The notes: generated from the sequence alone by a model not told the origin. Positions 9,785 to 20,920 are shown, counted from the first letter of the stretch. The stretch is DNA of 64,000 nt from Haliotis asinina (GCF_037392515.1 NC_090280.1:20886118-20950117); one strand, 5' to 3'. Numbers and translations are program-made.

Positions 9785-11515
9785 TTATAGCAAAAACACC
9801 TGCTCACTATACTTGTGTTGTAAGGATTCGAATTCTTTCAAACTGACGATTTGATAATGTTCCCCTTGACAGAATATGAAAGATCTATGTTCTATGTTTC
9901 GATAATCCTTTTCATAAAGTTCAACGTTCATCGATTCGCACCGGTCAACCTTTATGATACAACTAGCAGAAGAGTCTAACTTTTCACTACAAATATTTCT
10001 CCCTACCTGCTTTTTGTCTTGTCCGAGAACGTTACCGCTTAACGTCGATCCGGACTTTCGTCCATCTACCTGATCGCCAGACCCAGTAATATTTAGATCA
10101 GTGCAATGTCTTGTAGATGGTTTGTATATGTTTAATTTATTATTATCATGCCGTTCGATTTCTGGTAAACGTTTCTTTTTCATGGATTCCTGTGACATAG
10201 TCCCTGGACCTACCTCCCATTGTTCATCACCGAAAGTAGACTCACGATCTATATCAACTGCTGTGGTATTATTGGCTATATCAAACCGAGGCTGTATAGC
10301 TCTGATCCTAGACTCTTGTTCCCTAGCATCAGATATTAAGTCAGATAGATTCTTCTCTGTATCAGATGGAGACGGTGTTAATCCTATCTCAGAGTTCTGT
10401 TCCCTAGGAACAGATGTTAAGTCAGTGGAATTCCTCTTAATATCACATGGAGACAGTTTAGCTTCAACACCACACTCCTGTTCCCTTGCAACAGATACTA
10501 AGTCAATGGGATTCCTCTTGTTATCAGATTGAGACAGTTTAACTCCGATCCTAGACTCATCTTCCTTTGTAGTTACTCTCAGTCCTGACATATCTGCAGA
10601 TCGTGCAGCAATCTCCGTCTGGTTTACAGAACGAGGAAGTGTTCTGTTTTCCACGGTAGTTTCAGCCCTCCCCACAACATCGTGTCGGAAAGTTCCAGTC
10701 CATCCCACGCAGTGAGGGCTGTTGGACGTCCTACTTTGCTCAGATACATCTCTTATGGTTGACGCCGACTTCTGCTTAGCAACATTCGTATAATTCATTT
10801 GCATGTGCCTAAGAATGTGTGTCCTAGAAGATGCTGTAGTCATGTCTGTAGTCATGTCCGTATCCAATCCTGCCTGTTTGATGGGTTTTAACAGAGCGGC
10901 GTGAAGGATACTGACAGGGCGTTTTTCAGGAACCGGAAGTGCCGCTTGTGTTGATCTACGTTTGATTCGATACATCGATGATTCTTCGTCAAGGAATGTG
11001 GGAACAGTCTGTTGTCCTTGCTGACTAAACAGTTTTTCATACCTTCCCCGATATGATACATGTTTATTTAGATGCAGTCCCATTTCTGAATCTTGTTCTA
11101 GACAGGTAACGTTTTCAAGATCATGCGTTATCTGGATTGTCTCCCCTCCGCGAACATTCGATAAGCTCTTCACAGCGTCATCACGTTCATTATGTCGGGA
11201 TAACAAAGGTGAAACACGCTGATATGGAGCTTGTTGCTGCCTTTCATCCTCCGGGGATAAAGAATGTTGAGGCAGCTCGCTTCGAACTTCTCTCTGGAAA
11301 AATGGCCGCAAGACCACATGGTCTGAAGCTGTTCCTGCATGAATGTCATTTTGATCTGATTTCGGACTCCATGTCACGTGATTCCATGACGGCATCGCGT
11401 GATGTAGCCAATTACGAGGATGGAATAGCAGATAACTGTGGTCTGGTAGAGTAGCGATCGGAAGGCTCTCATTCGTCTGTGTGGATGCCTGAAACAATGG
11501 AATATTTAGAGTCAT
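9785..11515 (-). CDS. Unrecognised protein with four 27-aa repeats (possibly a terminal exon)
   Basis: I do not recognise this protein. From the Met at 11515 (MTLNIPLFQAS) it would be 576 residues; the frame stays open to a Met at 11629. It is Ser/Thr-, Arg- and Gln-rich with no membrane segment or signal peptide. In its second half, four imperfect 27-residue repeats run head to tail, three of them ending in AREQ or PREQ (e.g. KLSQSDNKRNPIDLVSVARE). A 1.7-kb open frame with in-frame repeats and no stop suggests real coding. I chose 11515 because a TATA-like site lies at 11558-11565, downstream of the 11629 Met. An alternative is a 3' terminal exon: TTGTTTCAG ends at 11489 and would open the frame at GCATCCACACAG (11488). 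The C-terminus is CQGEHYQIVSLKEFESLQ and onward to FLL. No catalytic motif is visible. Confidence 0.55.
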   Translation of the reverse strand: MTLNIPLFQASTQTNESLPIATLPDHSYLLFHPRNWLHHAMPSWNHVTWSPKSDQNDIHAGTASDHVVLRPFFQREVRSELPQHSLSPEDERQQQAPYQRVSPLLSRHNERDDAVKSLSNVRGGETIQITHDLENVTCLEQDSEMGLHLNKHVSYRGRYEKLFSQQGQQTVPTFLDEESSMYRIKRRSTQAALPVPEKRPVSILHAALLKPIKQAGLDTDMTTDMTTASSRTHILRHMQMNYTNVAKQKSASTIRDVSEQSRTSNSPHCVGWTGTFRHDVVGRAETTVENRTLPRSVNQTEIAARSADMSGLRVTTKEDESRIGVKLSQSDNKRNPIDLVSVAREQECGVEAKLSPCDIKRNSTDLTSVPREQNSEIGLTPSPSDTEKNLSDLISDAREQESRIRAIQPRFDIANNTTAVDIDRESTFGDEQWEVGPGTMSQESMKKKRLPEIERHDNNKLNIYKPSTRHCTDLNITGSGDQVDGRKSGSTLSGNVLGQDKKQVGRNICSEKLDSSASCIIKVDRCESMNVELYEKDYRNIEHRSFIFCQGEHYQIVSLKEFESLQHKYSEQVFLL

Positions 11516-11557
11516 GAGGTAAATACGGATATCATAGACGATCGTAATAGGATAGGG

Positions 11558-11565
11558 TTTATATA
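11558..11565 (-). promoter_or_regulatory. TATA-like box upstream of the 576-aa ORF
   Basis: The minus strand reads CTATATAAACCC, giving TATATAAA 43 bp before the ATG at 11515. If used, it would give a very short 5' leader, which is the main doubt. Confidence 0.35.
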
Positions 11566-11629
11566 GCGCACATATCCATGCTACTAGTACATTAAGCATT
11601 AAGGCGCTGGTATTTATTCCCTCGATCAT

Positions 11630-13215
11630 TGAATGTCAGTCACATGGTATTATCAATCTCAACTCCCAGGGGATCATACAATTCTTTCAGCCACTGAGTT
11701 ATTGTGTCTTTCCCATCCTTACGAGGTGCCCATTCACAGCTGGGTGGACTGGGAGAACACAGTCACAGTACCTTGTCCAAGTTTACTCCATGACGTTGTA
11801 CCCGCCACCATTTGTTTCCATGTGTTCATGTGGCCAACATCTGGTCAAATACCAACAGATTCGCGGGTTCTTTTAGGTGTACAGGGTTGTGTACTGACCG
11901 CAAATGGTCGTGACAACCCTGAACGAGTCTGCACACAAAGTTGACTCCAAGATCTCTACACCCGGTCTTGTGGGTGCTCACCATGCCCCCTAATAACATA
12001 GGGTAATAACATGGGTGAAATGAATCACGTGGCAACAAGACATGTAGACTAACAACTAGTCTCTGAAGTGAACATATTGTACTGAAAAAGGTCATAGTGA
12101 AAAATGAATAATATAATGAAATGGAACCCTGAGAATTTCTTCATTTTCAGCAGCTAAGGAAATTTAGACTTACCACTTTTTCCAGACTTGTGTGGGCATT
12201 CTTTGATATATTTGCTTCATGGCCTGTACGACAGACTACAAGACATGCACCTATGGTGTTTTCTTCGTTCGTCGTCGGACCAGCCTCCACTTACAGCACA
12301 GATTCCTCTTCCAGAATCCCGTTCAGTGGAGATCCTGGTCACGGCACCAACCGAATAATCCAAGCATCACCTTTACTTGTAACAAAGTACAAGACCTCAC
12401 AAAATTTCACAAGGATGGATAATATTCATTCCTCGAGTTACAGTTTTCTTCCGATTTCATCTTCTGGACACCTCAGCTGGTCTTGTCCTGGTCAGTGTCC
12501 ACCGCACCCCTGTGCTCCACTTCTGAACTTCGTTGACGGTTCTGTTTATGTAAGAGCTTCTCAAGAGCAATTGGTTGTGACCCCTTGAACTTTTTATGAC
12601 ACAGGCCAAACATCAGCCGGTAACAGCTGCCAAACATTATGGTTCCTTTTATGAATATATTATGATCATGAGTTTACACATAGGCGTGGCCATCAATACC
12701 TTGTCTGGTCAACACCCAACACCGTAATGGTCAGTATCTCGTGACCAGCAAGTGCCCATTGTGTGAACTCCACTAGGTTATTAAAACTTCATATCTCCAC
12801 GGGTCATCTATGAGTAGTTTGTGTGCGAGCCACCCCGACCAGTCTACATTCTGCTCTGGGGAATAGGGTTTTGTTGGGGTCTATATCATGGGTACTGAGT
12901 TGAACAGAGACATCTATCCAGGGGGATCAAGGTTTGTATGCTGGTAGTGGTGAACTGGACTACGTGTGGTGGTGACATCAAGTTCATCGCTGTCTTGCCA
13001 GTTACTTCAATCAGGTTGTTAGAGACAACGGCAATTGACATCTACGCTGTCCAGGGTTTCAGATGAAACAGAGACATGTGGTGGGGGTGTTTGCGGAGTG
13101 GACAGAAACAGATACTAGCTTAGAAGAAGAATTCGTAGAAACAAGAGGAGGCAGAAAAGAGAAGGTAGACGGTTAGGAGTGTTCGTAGGTCTAGTTGAAA
13201 TAGGTGTGAATATGT
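11630..13215. other. No recognised gene or repeat
   Basis: Open frames here are short (up to 132 codons) with no family resemblance. I see no SINE, LINE or RNA gene in this stretch. Confidence 0.5.
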
Positions 13216-13268
13216 GAGAAGAAGAAGAAGAAGAAGAAGGGGAAGAAGAAGAAGAAGAGGAGGAGGAA
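13216..13268 (+). repeat. (GAA)n-rich microsatellite
   Basis: Purine run of GAA units with GGG and GAG interruptions. It produces a Leu-rich minus-strand frame that is not a gene. Confidence 0.85.
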
Positions 13269-13424
13269 ACAGCTGGAAAAGCAAGAGATGTTGAGGTAGG
13301 AACATCGATGGAAAGCGCAAGAGGAGAAAAAGGACAGTTTCTAAACGAGAGGGTATGTATAGGAGGATGAGTTTTGTAGACAATGTAAAACAGGATGGGG
13401 AGGGAAATTCCGAGGGGCGGAGTC

Positions 13425-13795
13425 CCGATGGTTGCCGTGTGGTAGAGCGTCTGCCTTCAAATTTGAGAGTTGCAGTTCCAAGCTAGCTAGGGAAAACCTT
13501 TGAGCTTAATCTCGAACGATACTGTTCACCTGATTTTAAATAGAAATGTATCATTGGAATGTTGATATTCATACAGAGTAGAAAAGATTTTTGCCGAAAG
13601 TAAAACCTGGGAAGAGATCTTACTAACGAAAAGTGAAACTATAGAAGAGATCTTACTTTGGAATGTGAAACCTGTTCCTAGAAAACAAAAACCTCAGATG
13701 CGTTTCTGGGAAAACAAGAGATGACCCAATATATAGTGAGAAGTCACACTTTAGGTTCATATAGTCAGTTTGCAGTGAAAACGTACCTATGAAAT
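13425..13795 (+). repeat. Repeat family C, copy 2, with tRNA-like head
   Basis: The head GTGTGGTAGAGCGTCTGCC resembles a tRNA A box and D arm, and GAGAGTTGCAGTTCC stands where the B box should be. The body matches the copy at 6850-7160. I infer a tRNA-derived SINE of a third family. Only two copies are in the window. Confidence 0.55.
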
Positions 13796-14037
13796 TCAGA
13801 TTAAACAAAAAAGGTAAAACAACTAAAGTGAATCCATATAATGTTAACATGCCAACTGAACATTTAAATCTGAGAATTTTAGTCAACTTACGATTAATTT
13901 GTTTAACAAACGATCATAGATTCAAATCGCTATAATAGGTTTATATTATATTAAATGAACCACCAAGAACAAGAAGCGTTGGCCTAACGCTCATCACGTA
14001 AGTGCATTTGTTTCACGGTTCCATGTTCCAACTACTA

Positions 14038-14120
14038 AATAGTAGTAGTAGAAGCAGCAGTAGCAGTAGCAGTAGTAGTAGTTGGAGTAGCAGTAGTAGC
14101 AGCAGCAGTAGTAGAAGTAG
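14038..14120 (+). repeat. (AGT/AGC)n microsatellite
   Basis: Mixed AGT and AGC units with GAA interruptions, directly before a reverse family A SINE. More of the same trinucleotides resume on its other side at 14281-14320. Confidence 0.85.
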
Positions 14121-14124
14121 TGAG

Positions 14125-14280
14125 TGAATTTGGTTTTACGCCGCTTTTAGCAGTATTCCGGCAATATCACGGCGGGAGACACCAGAAATGGGCTTCACAC
14201 ATTGTACCTGTGCGGTGAATCGAGCCCGGGTCTTCAGCGTGACGAGTGAACGTTTTAACCACTAGGCTACACCGCCGCCC
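14125..14280 (-). repeat. SINE family A copy inside a trinucleotide tract
   Basis: Complete reverse copy: tail GTTTTACGCCGCTTTTAGCA, core CACCAGAAATGGGCTTCACA, B box GAATCGAGCCCGGGTC, A box TTTTAACCACTAGGCTACAC. AGT/AGC repeats on both sides suggest insertion into an existing LINE 3' tail. Confidence 0.8.
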
Positions 14281-14284
14281 CAGT

Positions 14285-14800
14285 AGCAGTAGCAGCAGCA
14301 GTAGTAGTAATAATAATATTATTAGTGCGTTTGTAAAGCGCCTGCTTTCCAACTTGCAACTGTTCAGTGGCGCTGAAACAAATCGGAAGACTCCAGAGAA
14401 AAGGAAGGTCTTTGAGTGAGTTGGAAAGGATAAGACGTTGTCGATGCAACGGAGTTTGATGGGAAGAGAGTTCCAAAGAAATGGGGCTGTCACTGAGAAG
14501 GCGTCACTGCCCATTCTGGTTTTGGTCGCATTAATATGCAACGAACAACTTCTTTCAGGTCTTAGATATCTTGAAGGCTGGTACTCGTTGACAAGTTCTC
14601 TGCTGTAGATGGGAAAGTCAACAGAATCTTGAATCTTATCCGTTGTTGGATTGGTAACCAGTGCAGTTGCTAATATACGAGCGTTATATGGTCTTTTGGT
14701 TTAGTTCTGGTGATGATTCTCGCAGCACGGTTCTGAACTAGTTGGAGACTATGAATATTGTCGGATCCGTTCATGGGTGAAGTCTCGAGGCATCGTAGGA
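14285..14800 (-). mobile_element. Dead LINE, 3' end only (RT C-terminal region)
   Basis: The minus strand keeps a series of LINE reverse-transcriptase C-terminal motifs: LVQNRAARIITRTK, DHITLVY, LHWLPIQQRIRFKILL, then DAFSVTAPFLWNSLP and SHSKTFLFS-like ends (as SFPTHSKTFLFS). These blocks in this order are typical of L2/CR1/Rex-type elements. Stops and frameshifts break it. The 3' end is GGCGCTTTACAAACGC followed by an AAT/AGT tail. It is 5'-truncated next to the (AGT)n tract at 14815. Confidence 0.75.
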
Positions 14801-14814
14801 GTGGACTATTAGCT

Positions 14815-14865
<51 letters not shown>
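14815..14865 (+). repeat. (AGT)n microsatellite
   Basis: About 17 uninterrupted AGT units, at the 5'-truncated side of the LINE relic. Confidence 0.95.
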
Positions 14866-15090
14866 CCCTGTGCCTGAAAGAATCATCATAAACAAATCAA
14901 AACTTTCATTACATAACAGTCTCGTTTCCTCTTCACTGGGTTCCGTCCTACTACGCAACTTAGAGCGACAACCCGTCCAACCTTTTCCGACTAACCCATT
15001 TTACTGGATGCATAACTATAAATCAGAATGATTTGCTACATCTAAGCACTTGTATGTTGCAACACTAGGCACCTTCTAATCCTTGTAGAC

Positions 15091-15355
15091 TCGTGAAAGT
15101 CCAAGGTAGAGTAGGCCTTCAGCAAACCCATGCATACCATAAAAGGCTACTATGCTTGTCGTAAGAGGCGACTAACGGGATCGTGTGGTCAGGTTCGCTG
15201 ACTTGGTTGACACATGTCATCGGTTCCCAATAGCGCAGCCTCGATGCTGGTGTTGATCACTGGATTGTCTGGTCCAGACTCGATTATTTAAAGACCACCG
15301 CCATATAGCTGGATTATTGCTGAGTGTGGCGTAAAACTAGTCACTCACTCACTCT
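15091..15355 (+). repeat. SINE-like family B copy, full length
   Basis: All blocks present: AGAGTAGGCCTTCAGC, CTTGTCGTAAGAGGCGACTA, GCTGACTTGGTTGACACATG, TTGTCTGGTCCAGACTCG, and a tail with TATTGCTGAGTGTGGCGTAA ending in CACTCACTCACTC. Confidence 0.85.
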
Positions 15356-15985
15356 AATCCTTGCAAACATGTCGTACACGTCGTGCTTTGTCATACAAAG
15401 AGCTCTGACAAATGGAAACCTGTAAATTATGGAAATCTCAAAACGAGGCTCTGTCGCAAAGAAACTTTGGCGGTCTGGTACGCAAATGATTTTATATCAA
15501 TCGCATTGCACGTTCCAGAACTAGACTGAATAAGCGTGAAAGCACATCACAGGTGTAACCAGTGAGCCAGATGTATTGTCAATCATTTTACGACCTCATC
15601 AAACAGGGACAGTTTGTGCTGCCAACACTTCGCCATAAAGCAGAAACACGTTGTTCTTAAAGTTTAAAAGTAAAATTCATTTCTAAATACCATTTTCGTA
15701 TGAAACAAGGAATTGGAATTCAGTGTAACCAGGTAAGTTTGTGGTGTCTATTTTCACTTTCGCACGAGAAAAATCGGATCGACTGAAAAGTAGGTCATTG
15801 TCTGAATAGGTTAATGTGACTTATGTTTCGGTATGGTAAGTATAGGAATGTAAGTGCTAAAATTAACAATTGACTATTGTCACTGATTTTTGTACATGGC
15901 ATGCATGGGGTTACTTGCTTGATGAATTTATTTTAGGGAGTTGATCACTCATATTGTACATGCTTCTCCATAGATATCATCAGCA

Positions 15986-16172
15986 ACAGACACACACACA
16001 CGCACTCATACACACGCGCGCGCGCGCGCACACACGCGCACACTCACACACACTGACACACACTCACACAAACACACACACACACTCTCTCTCTCACACA
16101 CACACATACTTTTACACACACACACGCCACACTCACACAGACACATCACACTCTCTCACACACACACAGACA
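15986..16172 (+). repeat. (CA)n/(CACT)n microsatellite
   Basis: Compound CA-rich tract with a central (CG)n run at about 16014-16028 and TCTC interruptions. It explains a His/Thr-rich open frame that is not a gene. Confidence 0.95.
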
Positions 16173-16239
16173 TACAACGAAATCACAATTACTGCGACAA
16201 GTTTAAAACAAGGTGACGTTGATCTGCAATCTCTTTGAA

Positions 16240-17560
16240 CTTTACAGATTTCTTCTGTCTCGTGCATTCTATTTCTAATCAAGAAAAGAGAAATGGTACT
16301 ACACATTACACGATGTTTGGGACTAAATGTTTACAATGTAAATACTCTTTGTAAAATTTCACCCCGTCTGATGTCAAGAATGTGACATAAATTATGACCC
16401 ATACATAGTCCCAATACCAAATTTAGTGGGTTATTTGTTAAAACAACATATATCTTGGGTTTTTTCGTAGGCAGATGAGATGAAATATCAGTCCTGCTAT
16501 GACAAGTTAAAAATGTGACTTTCATTTAGCAGCGATGGCATGTATAGGACCCAGGATCATATATAGTAAAAAAGATATATACTCAATTACCATTGCAACA
16601 TCATAAGTTTTAACACGTTCGGTTCTAAAAAAATCCACCCGCTGCTGTTAAAGATTAGCCAGACACAGAGAAACTGATCAATATGTATTTACGATTTAAT
16701 TTCACACTGTCTATGTGTGAAAACGGAATGTTGCAAAATAACCTGCTCACGTGTGAGCAACTTTATGGAAAAAAAATCAGCGTTCGGTAAATACGATCAT
16801 CATTAAGCAGTGTCAGTTCACGTTCCTTTGTTATGATTGGTCAGTCATATATGCTTATTTACTAAACAATGCATGTGAGATCTTGAGTATCCGTTGGTAA
16901 CAAAACTGGATTTGCCCGTGTCACACACTAACATCCAGTCTCACATTCTGGTTTTGAAGGTGTGCAAAATGATTATCGCAAACGGTTCGTGACATATTTG
17001 GAAGTTACGAGTAATATTTTATTTTAGTTTAGAACACACTTTGATGGTGAATGTTTTTTTTTATGTCGACCCTGACAACGATGAAAGTATGGAACCTGGA
17101 GAAGATATCATCATTTACTTCCGTTCGGGTGAAATTAAGACGTCAGTTTGTACAATGACGGACGGCGGATAACTTAGATATCATGGAAATCGCCGATCTC
17201 TTGGACTGATTAGCGATAATTTGTCAAAGGTGAGAGAAACACGTTTCTGTATAACTTTCTGATATTGGATGAAAGTTTTCATTACTGAAAATGCGCATGA
17301 TCCCTTTGGTGATTTACAACAATGATAACGATGTCTTGTTTCAGGTAATCACCGACGAGCGTCTATGTAAAGCACTGAGTAAATATTCCGAAACAGTTTG
17401 CATGACATACTTTTTTTTAAACAATCGACTATTGTCAGGGTGCCCTTCCATTTGTGAGAATTCCCAGTTGGCTAAGTGCAGATAGGTAGTGTTTCCACAT
17501 CCCTTCAGTGAAAGTGGGAACAGCCCTATTTGGGAAGAGGCATAGTTCATTAATGAGTTA
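16240..17560. other. No recognised gene; possible non-coding first exon near 17100-17230
   Basis: Around 17160-17230 there are short upstream-type ATGs that stop after 5-8 codons and a good donor-like CAAAG|GTGAGAG at 17228. This could be the 5' leader of a gene with exons elsewhere, but nothing coding follows in the window. Confidence 0.2.
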
Positions 17561-17561
17561 C

Positions 17562-18503
17562 TTAAAGGTCACATGCAACCAAAAAATCAAACATGATTGA
17601 GACACAATTTTCACTTATTCGTGACATATAACATGCACTGATGGTTATACAAAACCCTCAAATAACCAAAATTATAAGCGTACAAACGCAAATCAAGAGT
17701 GCAATATTTTGTAGTTGGGTCTACTACGACCCGGGATAACGAACCCATTCAAAGCCGTTCGATGTGCACTCAAGTGTAACGAAATCTTTTCATTGGCTGG
17801 CTTATTTGCCGATACTCTTTCCTTGCTCTCTGTTTATGAAATCTCAATGAATGAAATTGTGCATTGCATATTGACATTAGCAGACAGGCAGGCAGACATA
17901 TAGGTTGTCAATAAACCGGATTTTTCTCTGTGACAGAGTGTGCTTATCACAATCAACATGTCCTAAGTGGCGACTAACGGGTGGTCAGGCTCGCTGACTT
18001 GGTTGACACATGTCATCGGTTCCCAAATGCGCAGATCGAAGCTCATGTTGTTGGTCACTGGTTTGTCTGGTCCAGACTCGCCTATTTAAAGACCGCCGCC
18101 ATATAGTTGGGATATTGCTGAGTGCGACGTAAAACTAAACTCATTCACTCACAATCAACATGTTACGGGTAAAATATTTACTTGTTTGTGTACACAACCA
18201 AGATTAGACGACTGCTCACGACCTCATACTCCGGGCATGCCTACTGTTTCAAGCACCGCGAACCTATTCACTGTGCATGCGTATGGGCGCAGCGCAGCAC
18301 AGCTGTTGAAACCACTTTCCCCCCCAGCGCTGGGGAAAAAATACTGAATCATTTGAACTCCGATTTCGCGGGCTTTTTTTCATCGCGTTTTTTTTTCAAC
18401 TTTATCGGTTGAAGTGGCATTTTTGATGATTTGTTTCGGTAAGTGCATACAGAAAGGTACCAGTATCCGCAAAGTTGTATTTTTCGTTGCATGTGACCTT
18501 TAA
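17562..18503. mobile_element. TTAA-flanked non-autonomous DNA transposon (piggyBac-like), with nested SINE
   Basis: Left end TTAAAGGTCACATGCAACC (TTAA 17562-17565) and right end GTTGCATGTGACCTTTAA (TTAA 18500-18503) are inverted repeats of about 15 bp sharing AGGTCACATGCAAC. The element body (17566-18499, 934 bp) has no transposase frame. TTAA duplication is the hallmark of piggyBac-type elements, though the terminal AGG is not the usual CCC-type end. A family B SINE (17963-18151) lies inside. Confidence 0.7.
17963..18151 (+). repeat. Family B copy, 5'-truncated, nested
   Basis: Runs from GTGGCGACTAACGGGTGGTC through GCTGACTTGGTTGACACATG to the tail GATATTGCTGAGTGCGACGT, inside the TTAA element. 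It therefore inserted after that element did. Confidence 0.8.
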
Positions 18504-18767
18504 CGCAGAAGATATTGCTCGGTAAGGATCATTTACTGTTTTCAATAAAGAACCTCGACATATACAGAAACAATGAAACAGGTTATCAGAGATATGGGTC
18601 AGCCAGATCGACATCGGTACTTGTTGAAGGCCTGCTACATAATAGCGATCTAAAAGAGGAGGTTAATAAAAACATTATATTAATTATAGTTAAAACAGTT
18701 ATTGCAATCAGATTTTATTAATTGCGGTGAATTAGGTAGATACCCAATCAGTATATCCGTCAAAACG

Positions 18768-19508
18768 TGTAACCCGGTTCTTCGTTTGGGCTTCGTAATC
18801 AAGTGGTTTCGAAACAGGAAGAAAGAGCCAAGTCTCTCGTAGATCGTCTAGTGGTTTATTGAAGTTTGCATCAACGGTTATATAAAAGACTATTCAGGTG
18901 CTTTACAAACCTACTGTAAGCAATCCTGAATCTTCGGGAGCGTAGCGACCTCTGACCATCTAACTAAGCCCCGCAAACCGTTTCCTCGAATGTAACTTTT
19001 TCCCCTAGTTTTATCCCAGTCCTCCTAACATCAAAGTCTATAATCTATCAATACCTACAATTGTAAAAACATGACACATCGTTGGACTGTCCTTTTAATT
19101 GTCCACCTCTATACCTACTCCTTAAGTCTTGATAAACTATCAAGACTTATAGAAATGAAAAGAAACACAATTTGTATCTCATTTCCCATGTCAGTTGGTC
19201 CTACTGATCCCCCACTACATCACCCCTTGTCCATTTTAACAACTCTCCTCTTGTATCCCCCCCTTCCCATGATAACGTACTCTGTCTTTACTGATATAGA
19301 CATAACCACAAGGCTTGTGATACTGTCCGATGTCAGCCAAGTTCGGACAATCAATTAATTACCCAAATCCCCTACTATCTGCGCTCCCTGTCCTCATGTA
19401 CAATTTCTTCCTAACTCATATAAATTATAATGTACAAAATTATTTTAATTAACATTTAAATTAACAATAAAACATCATTATAAACCGAGAGTGTAACTCC
19501 CGGTTACA
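18768..19508 (+). mobile_element. Candidate solo LTR
   Basis: The 741-bp segment begins TGTAACCCGG and ends CCGGTTACA, the short TG...CA inverted ends of an LTR. Inside, in the right order, are a promoter-like TTATATAAAAG (about 18880) and an AATAAA (about 19466) close to the 3' end. I see no clear target-site duplication (AAACG against ACAGG) and no second LTR or pol gene, so it may be a solo LTR with a decayed duplication, or chance. Confidence 0.4.
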
Positions 19509-19509
19509 A

Positions 19510-20290
19510 CAGGAATTATATCAAACTTGACTAAAATGTTATGTTGTAATGTCAAATTAAATATCATTTTTTCATAACGTTGTTTACATTTTTTTCTTCA
19601 ATTGCTGAACTTAATTTTCCATTGTTATCAAGTGTCGAAGCGCATCATATCCTACAGGATACTGGATTGTATCATAATTCAATGAATCAGTCTGTACCTA
19701 GCATTGTTTAGGTTAACTATACTGTACAATCCATTCTCATTTATCAGTTATGGTGGCGCTCTGACGTTGACTGTCCGGACGGCTATTTCTCTATAATGTA
19801 TAAGCATCCGGTTTTTAGAAACTTATTTGTTACATTTGCCTTACTACTTTAGAGTCTGGTTAACTAAATTTAGAACTTCGAACCACTCCCTGCCCAAACT
19901 GACGTTGTTACGACATTAAAAGATGCAACAGAATCTGCAAATTTCATAACCTAGTAGTAGCTACCTACTCCACTGTCTCACACCTGGGAGTTCTCATAAA
20001 TGGGCGTAGACCATTGTCAGAGTTGTTTCGGTTTATACCCGGACTGTCGACAACAACGAACAATCCGTCCAAATTACTTGCCGACAGTCCGGGGAAAGGG
20101 ACATGATGTTCCACATGAGTGACTTGACGTCCAGTGTTCTCGCAATTAAGAAACCAATTAAAAACACAGTGTGATATCAACAGTGCACTGTATGTTTATT
20201 ATACCTCGCTAAGTAACGGGCGTGTGTAGCGTTCATTCTGACCGTATATGTTAGCAAAATATACTTTGGTATAGATATATGTTTGTAAGT
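19510..20290. other. No recognised gene
   Basis: Nothing coding seen. A short perfect stem, CCGGACTGTCG at 20039 against CGACAGTCCGG at 20082, is the only structure noted. Confidence 0.4.
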
Positions 20291-20301
20291 GAAAAAGTTA
20301 C

Positions 20302-20362
20302 CATTTGAGATATATAGATATATAGATATATATAGACATACATACATACATACATACATACA

Positions 20363-20443
<81 letters not shown>

Positions 20444-20445
20444 CC
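20302..20445 (+). repeat. Compound (TATAGA)n(CATA)n(CA)n microsatellite
   Basis: Three repeat types abut: TATAGATA units, about 15 CATA units, then about 20 CA units. It produces mirror open frames on both strands that are artefacts. Confidence 0.95.
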
Positions 20446-20682
20446 AAATACGATGGACAGGTGGCATCTGTACCATTAATGCATTACTGTTGTCTGTCAG
20501 TGTAACCCGCACCGTAGCATTTGTTATTTTGACGGTGATAAGAACATTTTCCTGATCTATTATATGTACCAAAATGATATATGTTGTCAACAGGATTTCA
20601 GTTATCCTGTTATTCCCAATTTCACAACATAATTTCCGGGGATATTTTTGTTTTTGTGGCATGTAATCCTCCCACTTGCTTA

Positions 20683-20920
20683 ACGTAAAATAATACACGC
20701 AGTTTGTTTGCAACCTTAATTCTCTTACAAATTGTTGAAAAGACAAAGTTAATTCACTTCCACATGATGCGCGCATAAAGTAAAATAATACTCTGTTTGC
20801 AACCTTATTTCTCTTACAAATTGTTGAAGAGACAAAGTTAATTCACTTCCACATGATACGCGCATAAAGTAAAATAATACTCTGTTTGCAACCTTATTTC
20901 TCTTACAAATTGTGAAAAAG
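20683..20920. repeat. Tandem repeat, 89-95 bp unit, about 2.6 copies
   Basis: The block TAAAATAATACTCTGTTTGC ... CTCTTACAAATTGTTG ... CACTTCCACATGAT recurs at 20686, 20781 and 20870. The first unit is longer by a few bases. The last two are almost identical. Confidence 0.85.

Noticed and set aside
10101-10532. 143-codon + strand frame
   Set aside because: Antisense shadow of the repeat-bearing minus-strand ORF; its periodicity mirrors that of the 27-aa repeats.
15954-16238. His/Thr-rich open frame
   Set aside because: Produced by the (CA)n microsatellite.
17159-17211. Two short ATG frames (5 and 8 codons) before a donor-like site
   Set aside because: Too short to be a gene, and no downstream exon could be found; kept only as a possible leader.
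20177-20776. 199-codon minus-strand frame with a Cys/Val/Tyr/Met run
   Set aside because: Its centre is the translation of (CATA)n and (CA)n; the rest has no resemblance to a known protein.
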